A DNA stretch of 64,000 nucleotides from contig NC_049992.1 in the NCBI RefSeq assembly GCF_000003815.2, positions 18,116,957 to 18,180,956 on the forward strand. The letters run 5' to 3'. Source of the DNA: Branchiostoma floridae (Eukaryota; Chordata; Leptocardii; Amphioxiformes; Branchiostomatidae). How positions within the stretch are numbered: position 1 is the stretch's first letter; every line of letters starts with the position of its first letter. The translations under genes and the position numbers were made by a program. The notes below the pieces were generated by a model. It was not told the DNA's origin. It ran no database searches and saw only the letters and a program-made list of their open reading frames with translations. This document shows, piece by piece, positions 20,902 to 33,719 of the stretch.

Positions 20902-21467
20902 ACCATATGCTAATCAACAAAAAAGACATAAAAATGAAATGGATGCAGATATGTACTACAAGTAGCTATTGCTAATATCACTACACTGTACTGATGATGA
21001 ATAGCCTGTCAAACAAATTGTTGATTACAAAATAATCTCCATGTCATATTTTCACCAAGAAGTAGAAAATCAAAAGAAGCTTTTAGCAAAACTTATAAAG
21101 TGCTAAGAATAAGTCTCACCTCAATTCTACACTGTAAATAGACATCATTAGACATAATACTAAGAAATAAAACAATAACAGCAACAACTTAAAACGATTC
21201 TTTTCACAAGAGTTGTTACAAAAGCAAACTATACAAAACACTATTTGCATGATGAGCTGACCAAAAATAATATCAAAGATCCGCGACAAGGTACAATCAA
21301 TGTATGAGGATGTTAGGAGTCTATTTAGCTTTTGACAATAGTCGGATTATAGTCCAATTTTAAAGGGAGGGACACTAGGTTATTTTTCTGATGTTTAAAT
21401 TTATCGCAAGAATGTTTTCATAGTCCTCAAAGATGATGCGCTGGGGGATTGTGACACTCCTATGTCT

Positions 21468-22466
21468 TTAAGAACTGTGCCCAGTGTGAGTTTGCATGTG
21501 TTTCTTCAGATAACTCCCCGTGGTGAACTGCTTGCTGCACTCCTCACACCTGTAGGGTTTCTCCCCTGTGTGAGTCCTCATGTGTGTCTTCAGACTATTA
21601 AGCAGACTGAACTGCTTGCTGCACTCCTCACACCTGTAGGGTTTCTCCCCTGTGTGAGTCCTCATGTGTGTCTTCAGGCTATTAAGCAGACTGAACTGCA
21701 TGCTGCACTCCTCACACCTGTAGGGTTTCTCACCGGTGTGAGTCCTTGTGTGTTTCTTCAGATCACCCAGCTGACTGAACTGTTTGCTACACTCCTCACA
21801 TTTGTAGGGTCTCTCACCTGTGTGAGTCCGCATGTGAGTCTTCAAATGACCCAGCTCACTGAAATACTTGCTGCACTGCTCACACCTGTAGGGTTTCTCA
21901 CCTGTGTGAGTCAGCGTGTGAGTCTTCAAATGACTCAGCCTACTGAACTGCTTGCTGCAGTCCTCACACCTGTAGGGTTTTTCACCAGTGTGAGTCAGCA
22001 TGTGTTTGTTCAGATTACCCAACTCACTGAACTGCTTGCTGCACTCCTCACACCTGTAGGATTTCTCACCAGTGTGAGTCCGCATGTGATTCTTCAGATT
22101 ACTTAGCTGACTGAACTGCTTGCTGCACACCTCACACCTGTAGGGTTTCTCACCTGTGTGAGTCCGCATGTGTCCCTTAAGATGACTCAGCTGACTGAAC
22201 TGCTTGCTGCACTCCTCACACCTGTAGGGTTTCTCCCCTGTGTGAGTCCTCATGTGTGTCTTCAGACTATCAAGCAGCCTGAACTGCTTGCTGCACTCCT
22301 CACACCTGTAGGGTTTCTCACCTGTGTGAGTCCGCATGTGAGTTTTCAGACGACTCGGATGATGGAACTCCTTGCTGCACTCCTCACACCTGTATCGTTT
22401 TGTAGTCACAATGCTGCCAACAGACCCCCCTTCCACCACATCAGATCTAGTTCCACTTGTTGCCAT
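21468..22466 (-). CDS. C2H2 zinc-finger protein, 11 fingers (copy 2)
   Basis: Paralog of the gene at 16218-17216, also 332 residues from the shared MATSGT start, also just after an acceptor (tctttacag). Eleven C2H2 fingers; helix residues in order HSRT, LDST, QSHG, QSNK, EGNK, RSHT, EGHT, QGDK, LNST, LNST, TSYK. Compared with copy 1 it has an extra first finger (FHHPSRLKTH) and one fewer LNSx finger near the C-terminus, so total number is kept while composition shifts. All Cys and His ligands are intact, so both genes look functional. Confidence 0.9.
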   Translation of the reverse strand: MATSGTRSDVVEGGSVGSIVTTKRYRCEECSKEFHHPSRLKTHMRTHTGEKPYRCEECSKQFRLLDSLKTHMRTHTGEKPYRCEECSKQFSQLSHLKGHMRTHTGEKPYRCEVCSKQFSQLSNLKNHMRTHTGEKSYRCEECSKQFSELGNLNKHMLTHTGEKPYRCEDCSKQFSRLSHLKTHTLTHTGEKPYRCEQCSKYFSELGHLKTHMRTHTGERPYKCEECSKQFSQLGDLKKHTRTHTGEKPYRCEECSMQFSLLNSLKTHMRTHTGEKPYRCEECSKQFSLLNSLKTHMRTHTGEKPYRCEECSKQFTTGSYLKKHMQTHTGHSS

Positions 22467-22877
22467 GATGCTCACACTTCTGTAAAGATCAGATGAAACA
22501 ATTTGTTATAGATCAAATAAAATATGAAAGCAGTCATTGTCTTGACCATTGTTTCGATTTGCATGAAAACATCCAGACTGGTTTTGTTTACATTTTGTGG
22601 GCCTTACCCTTCAATGCCCTTTGACATATTACCTAGAATTCATGTCACCGCATATGCTTTCAGATCTCTATGAAATGGCTTATACACAGCCTCCTACTCC
22701 CAGATCAATAAAGGGAGCGATCTTAGGTGATCTGTCAGAGGGCCTGGGTAGCTGGCTTCACCTGACTAACAATCATTGGCTGCGATGTGAATAATTTCTC
22801 AGTGTCTTCTTTTGGGCGATGGAATCCCATCCATTTCTTCCAACTACAACAAGTTCGAAACCATCAACAAATTGGAT

Positions 22878-22977
22878 NNNNNNNNNNNNNNNNNNNNNNN
22901 NNNNNNNNNNNNNNNNNNNNNNNNNNNNNNNNNNNNNNNNNNNNNNNNNNNNNNNNNNNNNNNNNNNNNNNNNNNNN
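22878..22977. other. Assembly gap (100 N)
   Basis: Run of exactly 100 N, a conventional size for a gap of unknown length. Right after it, CACCGTGGATCTGG with TTAGAGATTA at 23021-23044 is the inverted right end of a family A MITE, so the gap probably contains its left part. Confidence 0.98.
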
Positions 22978-23535
22978 TACAAGGGAGAACATTCCACCGG
23001 AGGTTGGACTATACATTACCCACCGTGGATCTGGTTAGAGATTAGACAGAGACCACCTTGAATATACCCTGGGTTGTAATTTGGACACTCTAGGCAGGGC
23101 CAGGAGACAAACAAGTCAGTAGGAGTCCCCTATCTGTCTTCACAAGCCAGTAGGTTGGAAGAATGGCAGAGGTCCAGGCTTATAACTCACTGAAGTGAAC
23201 AGCAATCACAGAGATAAAGGACCCTGGCATGGCCTGATATTGATCAACAGGAGCTGAGGCAGGTCTTCATTACTCACTGGGTCTGGTAGCTATGGCCCAC
23301 CCAGGAAAAAAACAGACTAGATTTCTCCAAGCAGATGTTGAGGTTAGAAAATTGTAATATCTGTTTCCCTGTCCCTGCCTGTTATGGCTAACGAAAATTT
23401 ACCTGCTACGTACAAAAATATCTCTTAATCTTTATCTATCCATGGAGCTAATATAATATTTCAAACTACAGTATGGAAGCTATCAATGCAATTGTTTCTT
23501 GTTGAATATAACATGCATAATACAGGTAATAATAA

Positions 23536-23747
23536 AAGATTGTATGAGGCAAGTATCAGGATAAAACACGATCTGAAATTACATGTTTATTTCATGTATT
23601 AGACTATTAATAAATTCCATCCTTTAAAATAGTCTGATCCTTAAAGGATGGAATTTATTAATAGTCTGAAACTCTAATACATGAAATAAACATGTAATTT
23701 CAGATCATGCTATACCTTTTTCTCCTGATACTTGCCGCATGATCTTT
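23536..23747. mobile_element. Long foldback (near-perfect inverted repeat)
   Basis: The arms are ~95 bp and almost fully complementary: TTCATGTATTAGACTATT and AATAAATTCCATCCTTTA on the left pair with TAAAGGATGGAATTTATT and AATAGTCTGA on the right, with only ~13 bp between. The outer parts (GAGGCAAGTATCAGG against CCTGATACTTGCC) also pair. No coding content. Confidence 0.8.
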
Positions 23748-24262
23748 AATATTAATCACACACACACTGTATGGCTAGCAATTCTCTAGAGGATAGGTTG
23801 CAGGGTGAAAGCTTAAACTTCAAGGGCGAGAGTCAGGGTGGGGGGATTGTTCAATAACGATGAAATTGATGAGCAATTTTTGGTACCACCTTGATCGGTA
23901 TTTTTAATCGGCAATGGCAATCAGTAAGGGGAAGTGTAAGGGAAAGAAATGACTTTTTTTTCCACTTGAAACAAAAAGCTACAAACAATTATTATTTGCA
24001 ATTAAAGGTGCGCTCATGCCCCTGTTCCCAGTGAGTTCATTAAACTGTCTAATGTTGCCACAGTAAGACATATGGGTGTTTGGACAGCCCATAGAACACA
24101 TGAAATACAGACTGCTTGAGAACTGTGAGTAGTTAGACGCCAGGTGCTATCTCAGAGCAAACTTTATGACAGAAAACGTGGCACCAGTCTTTCAGTCTCC
24201 TTGATAAATCATCCTACACAATGAGGTCAACCAATAGAAAGTCTTTTTGGCAAGTCCCTACT

Positions 24263-25345
24263 ACTAACGGGAGGTGCCCCAACACGGTACGCTTTTTCTT
24301 GCGCTCAAACTCATGGCGCTCCATCGCTAGTTGCCTGAGAGTGGTCAAATTTTGATGACTGAACTTTTTACTCATAGATTTGAACAACATACTTGAATAA
24401 GAAATGCATTCATGTGGTTCATGAACCTTTCGCGCTGCGTGTTACAAGCGGCAAACACTGAGAGACAATTTCGTGTATGTAACCTTCCAATTTTGTGCTA
24501 CGCTGGACAGTGTGCCTAACTCGGTACGCTTTTTTTATATTATGCTCACTTCAGAAGTAAGTGGTAAATCTAAGTACACAGAAAAAAAAATAATAGTATG
24601 ATATTTTAGCTTTCTTTTGACAGTAAAATCGTGACTGTATGTACTTCTTGTCTCACATGAGGAAGGCTGTACCTAGAACAATCAAGCTGATGTTTTACGG
24701 GCAATGGGCTGAATGCACTGATTGTGAATGCCCGACTAAAAAAACTATTACGAAAAAACGACACCGCCAACATCAACAAAACTCTGTCTGATTATATGAA
24801 AATATCATCTACATCTCTCTGTCAAGTCTTATTTTCATAGACAGCACGAATCATTTGTTACAGTCAAATAAATCTTTGGAGCGTTCTCTAGTCTGCCACC
24901 TTCACGGCCACACTCCCTTGGGAGTACAATGGTGGCAATGTTTATGTCGCTTCCTTTTGGTTGCTTTTCTACTCAACAAACATTTGAAGACCCATATTCA
25001 TAGTGTTTTATGGAGCTTTATTTATGTGTATCATGGCAGTTGTGTGACTGCTTGGATGAGTTCCTATAGTTAGCGACACGAGCCGCCAATACACAGAGGC
25101 CAGTGACCGCAGTGATTCAGCACTGTCAACATTACTGTTAGAATTCTGCTCTTAAAAAAACATGAAGTAAATATGTTAAAGTATACTTGGAATGCAAATT
25201 AAAGTTGTGTGCATGGACTTGGTTTATTTACCTTTGTAATCAGCATAGTCAGTGGCAACAAACACGGTGTACTTATGGATAATAAGATCAGCAAAAAATC
25301 CGTACCGTCTTACGACGGGGACCGTCTTAGGGCGGCCCCCGTTAG
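24263..25345. mobile_element. 1.1-kb terminal-inverted-repeat element, unclassified
   Basis: Left ACTAACGGGAGGTGCCCC and right GGGCGGCCCCCGTTAGT are inverse. The right end also holds doubled CCGTCTTA-GGG blocks. Its right two-thirds (from TAGCTTTCTTTTGACAGTAAAAT at 24607) is repeated at 40925-41637. No transposase-like ORF was seen. Confidence 0.6.
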
Positions 25346-25349
25346 TACT

Positions 25350-26034
25350 TTCACCGCCTTTTGATTCTAACACTGAAAGCTATATTTTTTTACAAGGAAT
25401 TTACTTTTGATTCTAACATTCATGATATCTACATTTGTACACATTTTGAACAACGCGCCATAGAATCATTTCCGGTCACAGATCTGGCGGCGGACCTAAA
25501 AAAATCAGTCTTTTTGAAAGGCCGTACAAACTTTATTTCTCAATATGGCAGTTTGAAACTACAAATGTATTTCAAGGCGTTATAATTTAAGTACAGTTTC
25601 TGTGTTAACGTGTGCTTTTATACAGTTTTTCGCCTTTCACCTACGCTTCAAGCCTGTTGTAATACCTGAATTGAGACTTATTTATCACCTTCCTGTCTTA
25701 CCTGTCCACAGGTGTGTAGACAGCACCTACTTTACCTGTTGATGTCTATTGTCCAAGTTTAGACGTTCTGTTTGGCCTGCCTGGACCTGTCTGTTATTGC
25801 GGCTGTCAATTACAGGTCAGGAGGTCAGACGGATTTGTATGATGAGTCAGTAAAGAATGTGCTTCAATGTGTTTGTATGATCAAAACTTCTGTGTTAACC
25901 CCTTACTACACTTCTGACAGAGTATTGAAAAACGGTCGATTTGGCACAAATCTTATTGTAGCGCGATTGGCATTTATGTACAATATCATCACTAATGTTT
26001 ATATCAACAGTTATGTATATGAATGTAATTTCAA
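25350..26034. other. Non-coding, nothing recognised
   Basis: Short ORFs on both strands lack splice signals and known motifs. Confidence 0.35.
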
Positions 26035-26036
26035 TA

Positions 26037-26210
26037 CAGTGGAGGCCAGTTAATTGCACGTCGGATAAACGCACACTTCGGTCAATTGCACGGAATCCCC
26101 AAATCCCGTGGCGGTGCGGTCCAACTGGGTAACTTCGCATTATCGCACACGCCGGATAATTGCACGGGATTCGCTGGCAACTTGGGTGTGCAATTAAGCG
26201 GCTTCCACTG
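26037..26210. mobile_element. Tc1/mariner-like MITE, TIR CAGTGGAGGCC (family E)
   Basis: TA|CAGTGGAGGCCAGTTAATTG at the left and GCGGCTTCCACTG|TA at the right. The interior contains TTGCACGG and AATTGCAC words. A second, eroded copy is at 35019-35185. Confidence 0.75.
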
Positions 26211-26212
26211 TA

Positions 26213-29200
26213 TAACACTTTTTGCTAAACTTATAGCACAGTCCACTTGATTGGCAGGCTAAAAACATGAGAATTTATCAAAGCATCTGACATAGTACAT
26301 TTGATCTGTTTTACACAAAAATTGTCAAATGATATCCTTTCTCAGTGTTGGGATTGAAAGACTGTAGTACCTGATTGACTACACTGGATAATATGAGAAT
26401 AATTGGCGAGGAGAGTTTTGCTACCAGGGTTTATATTGTCGCAGTATCATTCTGGAGAGGGAACATTAACCTAAAGCATGGATTGACTCTCCTGGCCAAT
26501 TTGTTGACTTTTCCAAAAAAAATTGGACAATCTGTACCTCGTAGGACGTCCTAGTAAGACTAGAAAGATTGCACCAGAACAACAGTTCACATCTAGAATT
26601 TGAATTATTTCATTTACGGATGCTACAACACACCAGAGTGTAACTGTAGACATTTGACATTAAGCATTCGACCAGAAGTAAAATAGGAAGGGAACTTTGA
26701 TCATTGTTTTGGCATAACAAGGACCTTTGAAAAATACTTCCTTTCTCTTTTCTCAATCACTCAGCAACGTTTAATTTTCTTGAACTGAACCGCGGGGGAG
26801 TGTCCAAATGCAAATCACAGAAACGTATAGTAAGGGGAAAAAAGAAGATATGTCATTTTCCCATAACATTCCTACATCTGTAGGAATGCATGTAGGAGTC
26901 ACCGGAAACTGTCAGTGCACCATGTCAAGAAATTTCAAAATAACTGTCATGTTCTCACACTTCTTATAGGGACATACATGTACAGAGATTGTGTGATGTT
27001 AGGATTTTTGTTAAAAGGTTGTAAAACCTAATGTTGCAAGTGGTGGTCTAGTCCTGACACTCAATTTTTTAAATCACAAGGTGCAGAAGTCAATAATTGT
27101 GCTGCCACTGGTCAACTTAATGTCATCTGATATGTGTTATGGGTAATCGGCTAAGTTATTGGTTACTTTCATTGAGAGAAATCCAAACATTTGAAATAGC
27201 GGAACATTCATTTTTCTTGGGAAGGGGAGGAAGTTAATGAAGGAATTTCTTCCATATTGCTCAAATAGCTACTCAAACTCTGGAAAAGGGATTGCCATCT
27301 TAAATGTTTCATGAGAATTCTAATTTGTTTTTTCATAGTTGATATTGTTCCAAAGGGAAAAAAATGGAGGCATTCAGTGAAAGTCCTGTAGATATTTTCC
27401 TAAAATAGTAAAGACATGAATTTTAATTTTGTTTATGGTCCAACCTGTTGCCTTGCGTTCTGACTGCACTATCTTACATCTTGCATCTACCTGACAATTA
27501 TCTGTAATACCATCGTTAGCTTCCTGTCTTTGGTGATACCACTGTTGTCTTTGTCATGCCCCGGCCTTTACAAATAACCAGAACCCATAGTTATCTGTTT
27601 TATCAAACAGCCCGGTCGCCCTAACAAAAGATGCAGGCTAATAACAAAGATCATTTACGTATGATTACCACAGGCCTGGGATTTATTTTGAAGGATAAGA
27701 ACAACAGCAAAATGTTAAAGGTTATGACATTTTACACAAACTTGGGACAACCCCCCCCCCCAAAAAAAATTGATACTTTGTGCAATACTTGAAACAGACA
27801 ATTTTGAGAGATACAATAACAATTCCCAATGACTCTTTGCTGCATACACATAGATGATGATACCTAAATTAGTGGTATATAAATTATGCTAATTGATGTA
27901 ATAAATTTCCGGGGTACAAATAAATTCAAGTTACAAGCTATGTCACGGCATGTGGACGATATATGCTTGCAACATTGTCTGAGAAATTTATTAGCAGTAT
28001 TTACAATTGATTTATTCAATCACAATTGATTCCCAACTTTCACTGGAGAGAGAGACATGGTCTTAAATTGTCTACTGTATACTAACAGTATTTTACCTCC
28101 CTTGTCTCTCCAACTACAGTACCACACATACACAGACACAGACGGCGTTTCGAAGAACGATTTCCGAGGAATTCAGATCGCCTATCTCCTTGCAGGGGGT
28201 GAAATTGGAGGCAGTGTTATTTACAAAACAATGGAGTTTAGCCCAACTGTTTCAGGAATGTTGTTGTAACTCAAGTGGAGATGATTCGGAGACAAATGCC
28301 TGCTACTGTTCACATCTGTCACAGATATTTTACTGCATATTTGGAAACAATCACAATGACATGCTGCCTTTTTTATCATTTACCAAAATATCACAAAAGA
28401 ATTTAAAAAAAATGCTCTTTGTAACTGTAGACAAGTCTCACTCTCATGGTTTAAAAACCTTGCATACACTATTCACCTAGATCTAGGTGTACAAGAAATT
28501 TTTGCATGACATTTTGAGGTCAAAACTTACGGTGCTCTGACATTTGAAAATCTAAATGTTAGGGTGGGTCTTATTTCTTGTGTGAACTGCCATAGGATTT
28601 TCTGGGACTGCTCTTAAGTTCAGAGCTATTTCTTAAAGGTGAACATGGATAAATCTTGGGTACAAAACGCAGGGCAATGATTTTATCGCTTGCTTTGTTC
28701 TTTGCTGGAGGTAGATTCTTGTGTCTATGGAAAACAACAACAACATGACATTTAAGTGCTTTGATGGTTCCCAAACATCCAGGTATGTTTACTACCTACA
28801 GTCCCAATTTTTGTAGGCTGACCCCAAACTGTTCAACACTTTTGTGAGTAGTAGCACCAAACATTTATGCCTAAACCCCACTGCATACTATATTGTTTAT
28901 TTTCCTTTTGAAAAACGTGACCCCCTTCCTGGTTTGCAGTCCCCATAAAAGAAGCACGTCCGCTCACATGTGTGCAACAGGTGGGTGAACTGGATTTCAA
29001 ACCACTAAAATTTTCCTTTCACATCGTTTTACATGCCATCAATCAAACAGAAAAAGAGGGCAAGAAAAAGGAGATTAAAAATCCATCTATACATCTTCTT
29101 TTCTAACCTTTTCAAGAAGTAGAGACACAGTTTGCAAGTACTCTTTCTTATACTAGATTCAGATTCAAATGCATTAATTCATGTTCAACTTGGTAAATGT

Positions 29201-31242
29201 TGCAATACAGTACTTCAATTGCATACAGAATTTTGCAGAACTGAAGTCTTTAAGTTTAATTTGACATGTCACATAAAACAAGGCTCAATGAAAGAAAGAA
29301 GACAATGGTGGCTTTGCAGAGGAGCTAACATATGCTACCAGAGAAAAACCATAAAATCAAACAAGGCTTTCCTACTGTGTAGGGCTGGTAGTAATAGGAG
29401 TCCAAATGGATACCCATAATTTCACGGCCAGAGACAGCGACACATTTTCTCAGCAAGCAGTCTTCTCCCCCAGGACTGTATACATTCAGGGGTCAAGGCA
29501 GGACTCTTCCATAAATTCACCTATAATGTATGCCAGAACACTCCTCTGTTGGAGTCTATTTTGGCGCCCAGTCTTTGTACTCATAATTTTAGACTTTTCG
29601 AGTGTCGTGCATTCACATCTGTCTCTCAAGTTAGCAAATTCATTAAACTTGGAGCCATTTCTCACAAGTATCTTGTCTTCAAACATACTAGTTCAGAAAT
29701 ATGAATCTGCAAAACTGCAAATTGCATTTGTGTGGCTATCATAATCAATAAATCTATCAGACCATGGATTAGATGTATATATAGTTGAAAATAGATAGCA
29801 TTTTGATTCTGTTTTCTTGGCATATTCTTAGATAGACGTCTGACCTATAAGGGGATAACCTTTGTAGCCATATCCTACAGATATCTTGTCCACAAATGTT
29901 GGACTGTGAAACAGTTATATCACAGCTAGGCTGTTATTGTGTTTCAAACAGAAGCTGTTGAAAATGAAGTGGCAATTAGTTTCTGTTTTCTTGGCTTATC
30001 CTAAGATTCCTAAGGTAGATAATCTGTATCAAGAAGATGCCCTGGAGGACTTAATAAAAGGGTAGACAGGAATGTCAGTAATCTTATCTTAAACTGCTTT
30101 AGGGCAAGTCAGGCAGACAAACGTATCAACCTAATTAATACTAATTATTCCCCAAAGATCAAAGTGTAACGAACACAACAGGCCAAAAAGGGAACTGTCC
30201 CGCCTTTGCTTTTGTCATGTAAATTTCACAAATTTTCTTGATAAGACAACAGCAACTCAACTTGGTATATGCACCCTTGGTATATGTTAGCTATATAAAA
30301 AAGGAAAACTTGGCAATCCATATTGTCGTGCTTCATTAAGTAAATGGAAGAATGAATTTTTGATCAGCCATTCAATTTAAAATGCAATTATATGGATTAC
30401 TATATGCTTTCTAATGGAAATTATGGTCCGTCATAAAAACCATTATTTTAAGTGATTTTATATAGCTGTCATGGCAAAACACCTGCGTTCTGTAGTGATG
30501 AGCAAAAAAAATCATTCGTCATATCTTTTAGTCATGACATGTTTGATTAATGTAAATCTTGGTTCTACTCTTATTACAAGATCACATGTAAATGTGGACA
30601 CCGCTGCGAAGATAGGATAACTTTTCCCTTATCTTTAGAACGTTGTAATTGGCCCTGGCAAAGGTGGAAAATTTGACTTGAGTTTGGATCCAGATATTTC
30701 CAAAAATTAATCAAGGATTTCCTAAAAAAATGTAATTAATTTTCATTTCTGGCTTTTGCATTATTCTGATAACAAAAATCAACATAAAACCAATAGAAAA
30801 ACGTCTCAACTTTTTGTACTGGTATAGAAAATACACTGTTTTCTATAAATTGAAAATATGAAATAGGAGTTTAGAAAATGATGGATCCCATTGTCATATC
30901 TAACTGTGTATGGCCACCATACAACGTCTAAACTTTGCTTGAACCCAATCTGTTGGTTGCAAACAGGGAATTTGTCAGTCGATTGAGATGATAGCATACA
31001 ACTGACCTGCCTCACTGCGTCCCATTATCGTTGTATCAGTTCTCTCGTGTTTCAAATATTTCCGACCGGCTCAAAATATCATAATGGGAATCGGGGCGAT
31101 CCTCAGGGCGGGGAAGCGAATGCCAACCCTTAACGAGACATTTCCAGCTGATTCGCCCCACGCTCCCGTGAGAATTCAAACATATGTGTCAGAACGTCTG
31201 GCCAAGGAGGCAGCCAAGCGAGCCAATTTTGTAGATTCTGAC
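26213..31242. other. Gene-poor stretch
   Basis: Five kilobases with no convincing gene. One exon-like block at 28120-28198 has an acceptor (caactacag) and donor (G|gtgaaa) and reads YHTYTDTDGVSKNDFRGIQI, but it could not be linked to any neighbour. A T/C-tract CCCCCCCCCC lies at 27751-27760. Confidence 0.35.
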
Positions 31243-31414
31243 TAATCTTCAAGCAGATCCTAATGTAGCATAAGCTAGTATCAAAAGCTGCCAGAGGAGT
31301 GAAGCCGGCCTGGGAGTGTGTGTGGCTCCCAGTGGCTGATGACTCCCTTTGGCCAGCTATGCTCCTTAGCCAGCTTTGACACTATCTTATGCCACTGTTA
31401 AATCTGCCTGATTA
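31243..31414. mobile_element. MULE-like MITE family A
   Basis: Ends TAATCTTCAAGCAGATCC and AATCTGCCTGATTA; exact 9-bp duplication GATTCTGAC on both sides. Interior AGTATCAAAAGCTGCC against GGCCAGCTATGC-type arms as in the other copies. Confidence 0.85.
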
Positions 31415-31423
31415 GATTCTGAC

Positions 31424-33220
31424 CTCAACACTGCAAAACCTACTATTGAAATTGCTTGGTTGAATGCATGTCCTTGGGCAATATCAATATGTCATCTCAT
31501 GGAGCTAATACTTATACAATTTTGAAAATGCTAGGTCTTATCTGTTGCTCATTCACATTTACGGGATACAATTCTGCAGTTGATCAAAACAATGTGGCAA
31601 CCCCGAAACAGAAGGCCTATCATACTGTATGTATGTTGCTTTTATTCAACATTCACGTTTTTCCAAAGTTGTCGCTCGTCGAACTTAATAAAATCTTCTG
31701 TGTTGTGCGTCTGCTTGGTTAACTGTTTTGTCCTGTCACCGGGAGTGGTCAAGAACTGTTTGGAGTGGTACACTGACCAATACATGATAAACCTTGCAAT
31801 ATATTTAACCAGTTAAGAATCTTTGCATTTTAGTATAATGATAGATGAAGTATTCTAACTAAAAAAAAGATTTTGAATTGATCATGAGAACCAAGACAAC
31901 TGAATAACCCCGCCTGTTCTACTGAAAGCATGTACACAGTGCCGGTATCAGTCGAACACGTGCACCACTTAATACGGAGATCCTTTCTAAAACACAAGAC
32001 CGCGCAAACAAAGACACGTCTGCTACGCCATGCACCACGTCTTAGAGTTACAACTTGACCTCGCCTTCTTCAAAGACTCCTTCACCGGTCCTTTCCGGGG
32101 CTGACTGTCTTCTCTTTCTTCCCTTGCTACGCGCTATCGAACTTTCGGAGTCATCCTCACACGCCACTTTTCCCTATGTTTACTCGAGCGTCTGCTACCC
32201 TTGTACCTCCTCTAAAATTTCCCTCCTAATTTTCCGACTGTCATAACACAAATCCCTCTGCCTTTTTGTTCCATTCATGACAGCTCTATGCTTGAGTGGG
32301 CGGCTGCCAAAGTCCAAAAGCAGGCCAGGAGAAAGTTCAAAGGGCATTTTTTCATGCTGTTTGTTACGCAACAAGTAAGAGAAACTGTACTAATAGTCTT
32401 GAAACATCGTCACGCCTTGTTAACGCTCTATTCTGGGGTGTAAGTAACCCCCTCTTCCGCAGTTCTTCGGGAAATGCAAATACAAAAGCCTGCGTGGCAG
32501 GTAACCCTTTTTCAATATTGTAAACTTTGTGATCTTCGGAGCGTGACAGGCTGTGTACTTACGTAGAATCACCAAAAACAGGATTATCTGGCACTTGATC
32601 CAAAGAAAGTTTCTCCAAAATAACAAAACTACAACCAGTAAATCACATACACTGACTGTACAATGGGAAAGGCTAGATTTTATCTTATTGATAACCTATA
32701 CCACAAGAGAGGGGAAAGTGGAAGCACCATTTCCTTTCTTTTCCTCCTTGCTTATTTTAGCAGTGAAGGGGGGGATAAAAAAGGTTCAATCATGTGTGGA
32801 GACGGAGACTGAATTAGGGCACTACAAAAGGAGCGATTTGCCCAGAGATAAACCCAATTGGTAGAACACACAGCAGAAGATTACAGGCTTTGCCTGACAC
32901 TAATAACAGTGTTCTCTTTACCCCACATATTCCCTGAAAAACAAGAACATTGTCTTCGCTATCCACACGCAACAACAAGTAAGAAACCTCTAGCTTACAA
33001 ATCTCGAATCCTGTATGGCAAATCGTTTCCGAAAGTGACAAAAAGTAAAATTTTTGACGGATTATCTAGCTTTGCGATTTGCAAGTGGCTTCCATCCACC
33101 CGCATGGATACATTGCTGGCATTTTCTCTGGCATGTATTTGTCCGATTGACAATGGGTAAAAAACAACAGGAATGGCACACAACAAATACTACACTAGTG
33201 ACACAAAGTAAGCAGTCTCA
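31424..33220. other. Non-coding, nothing recognised
   Basis: Likely intron or downstream sequence of the minus-strand gene at 33222-33551, but no further exon could be matched by phase. Confidence 0.3.
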
Positions 33221-33221
33221 C

Positions 33222-33551
33222 CTTTAGGTGCAGGTGGTTCTCTTGTTGTGAAGGGTTCACCTGAAGAGGCAACAAACAGAGAACATTTGGTTAGAACATT
33301 TTTTCCTTTTCTTGTCACAAATCCGACAGCAGAGAGGGAAAAAAGGCGGAGAGGTCAGCGATTGTGGCTCGGAAGCGAGTTGTTTTCCGTAGATTCCAAT
33401 CAGGATAGAGGCAATATTTACATTTTAACAGCAATGCAATTGCAAGCGCCATCCAAAAGGCAGTGAAGACAGCCCAAGCAGCATGGCAGACTCTGAGGGG
33501 TCGCACCGTCCGTTTCAGCCCGTCCTTCAAGTTTCTTAATCTTAGAAACAT
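33222..33551 (-). CDS. 5' exons of a second type II membrane protein (partial)
   Basis: Exon 1: ATG at 33551 to 33422 (43 codons plus 1 nt), donor AAAAT|gtaaat. Micro-exon 2: 33260-33222 (39 nt) between a strong acceptor (ttgcctcttcag) and donor AAAG|gtgaga; phases 1 and 1 fit. The product starts MFLRLRNLKDGLKRTVRPLR, a basic segment, followed by a ~22-residue hydrophobic stretch (residues ~21-42), Cys, then a Pro/Thr-rich linker EPFTTREPPAPK. This is the plan of a Golgi type II enzyme or receptor (cytoplasmic tail, signal anchor, stem), but the catalytic or ligand domain is not seen and would lie at lower coordinates. The frame is open upstream of 33551 to 33695, so an earlier start is possible. 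Function unknown. Confidence 0.5.
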
Positions 33552-33719
33552 TTTGTCCGAAATCCTAGTCCCCTGCGCGGTAATCCAAGTGTGTGTCGCA
33601 AGTATATTCCTGGGTCGTCCCTTTTCCCTTTTAGCTGCCTGCCATACACAGAGAAGGTATACTGTGTCGCAACCCCAAGGCACACCAAGCCCCAATAAAC
33701 ATTACACACTCCAGTAAAT

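Larger units (their letters stand above)
18783..22510. repeat. Segmental duplication, copy 2
   Basis: Direct repeat of 13688-17270. It has two private insertions (19731-20075, 20562-20901), ~75 extra bp near 21350-21425, and lacks the family A MITE of copy 1. Differences in orthologous stretches are scattered substitutions and small indels. Confidence 0.9.

Noticed and set aside
28120-28198. Exon-like block with acceptor and donor
   Set aside because: Phase does not fit the TAZ-like gene and no neighbour could be joined; kept only as a note.
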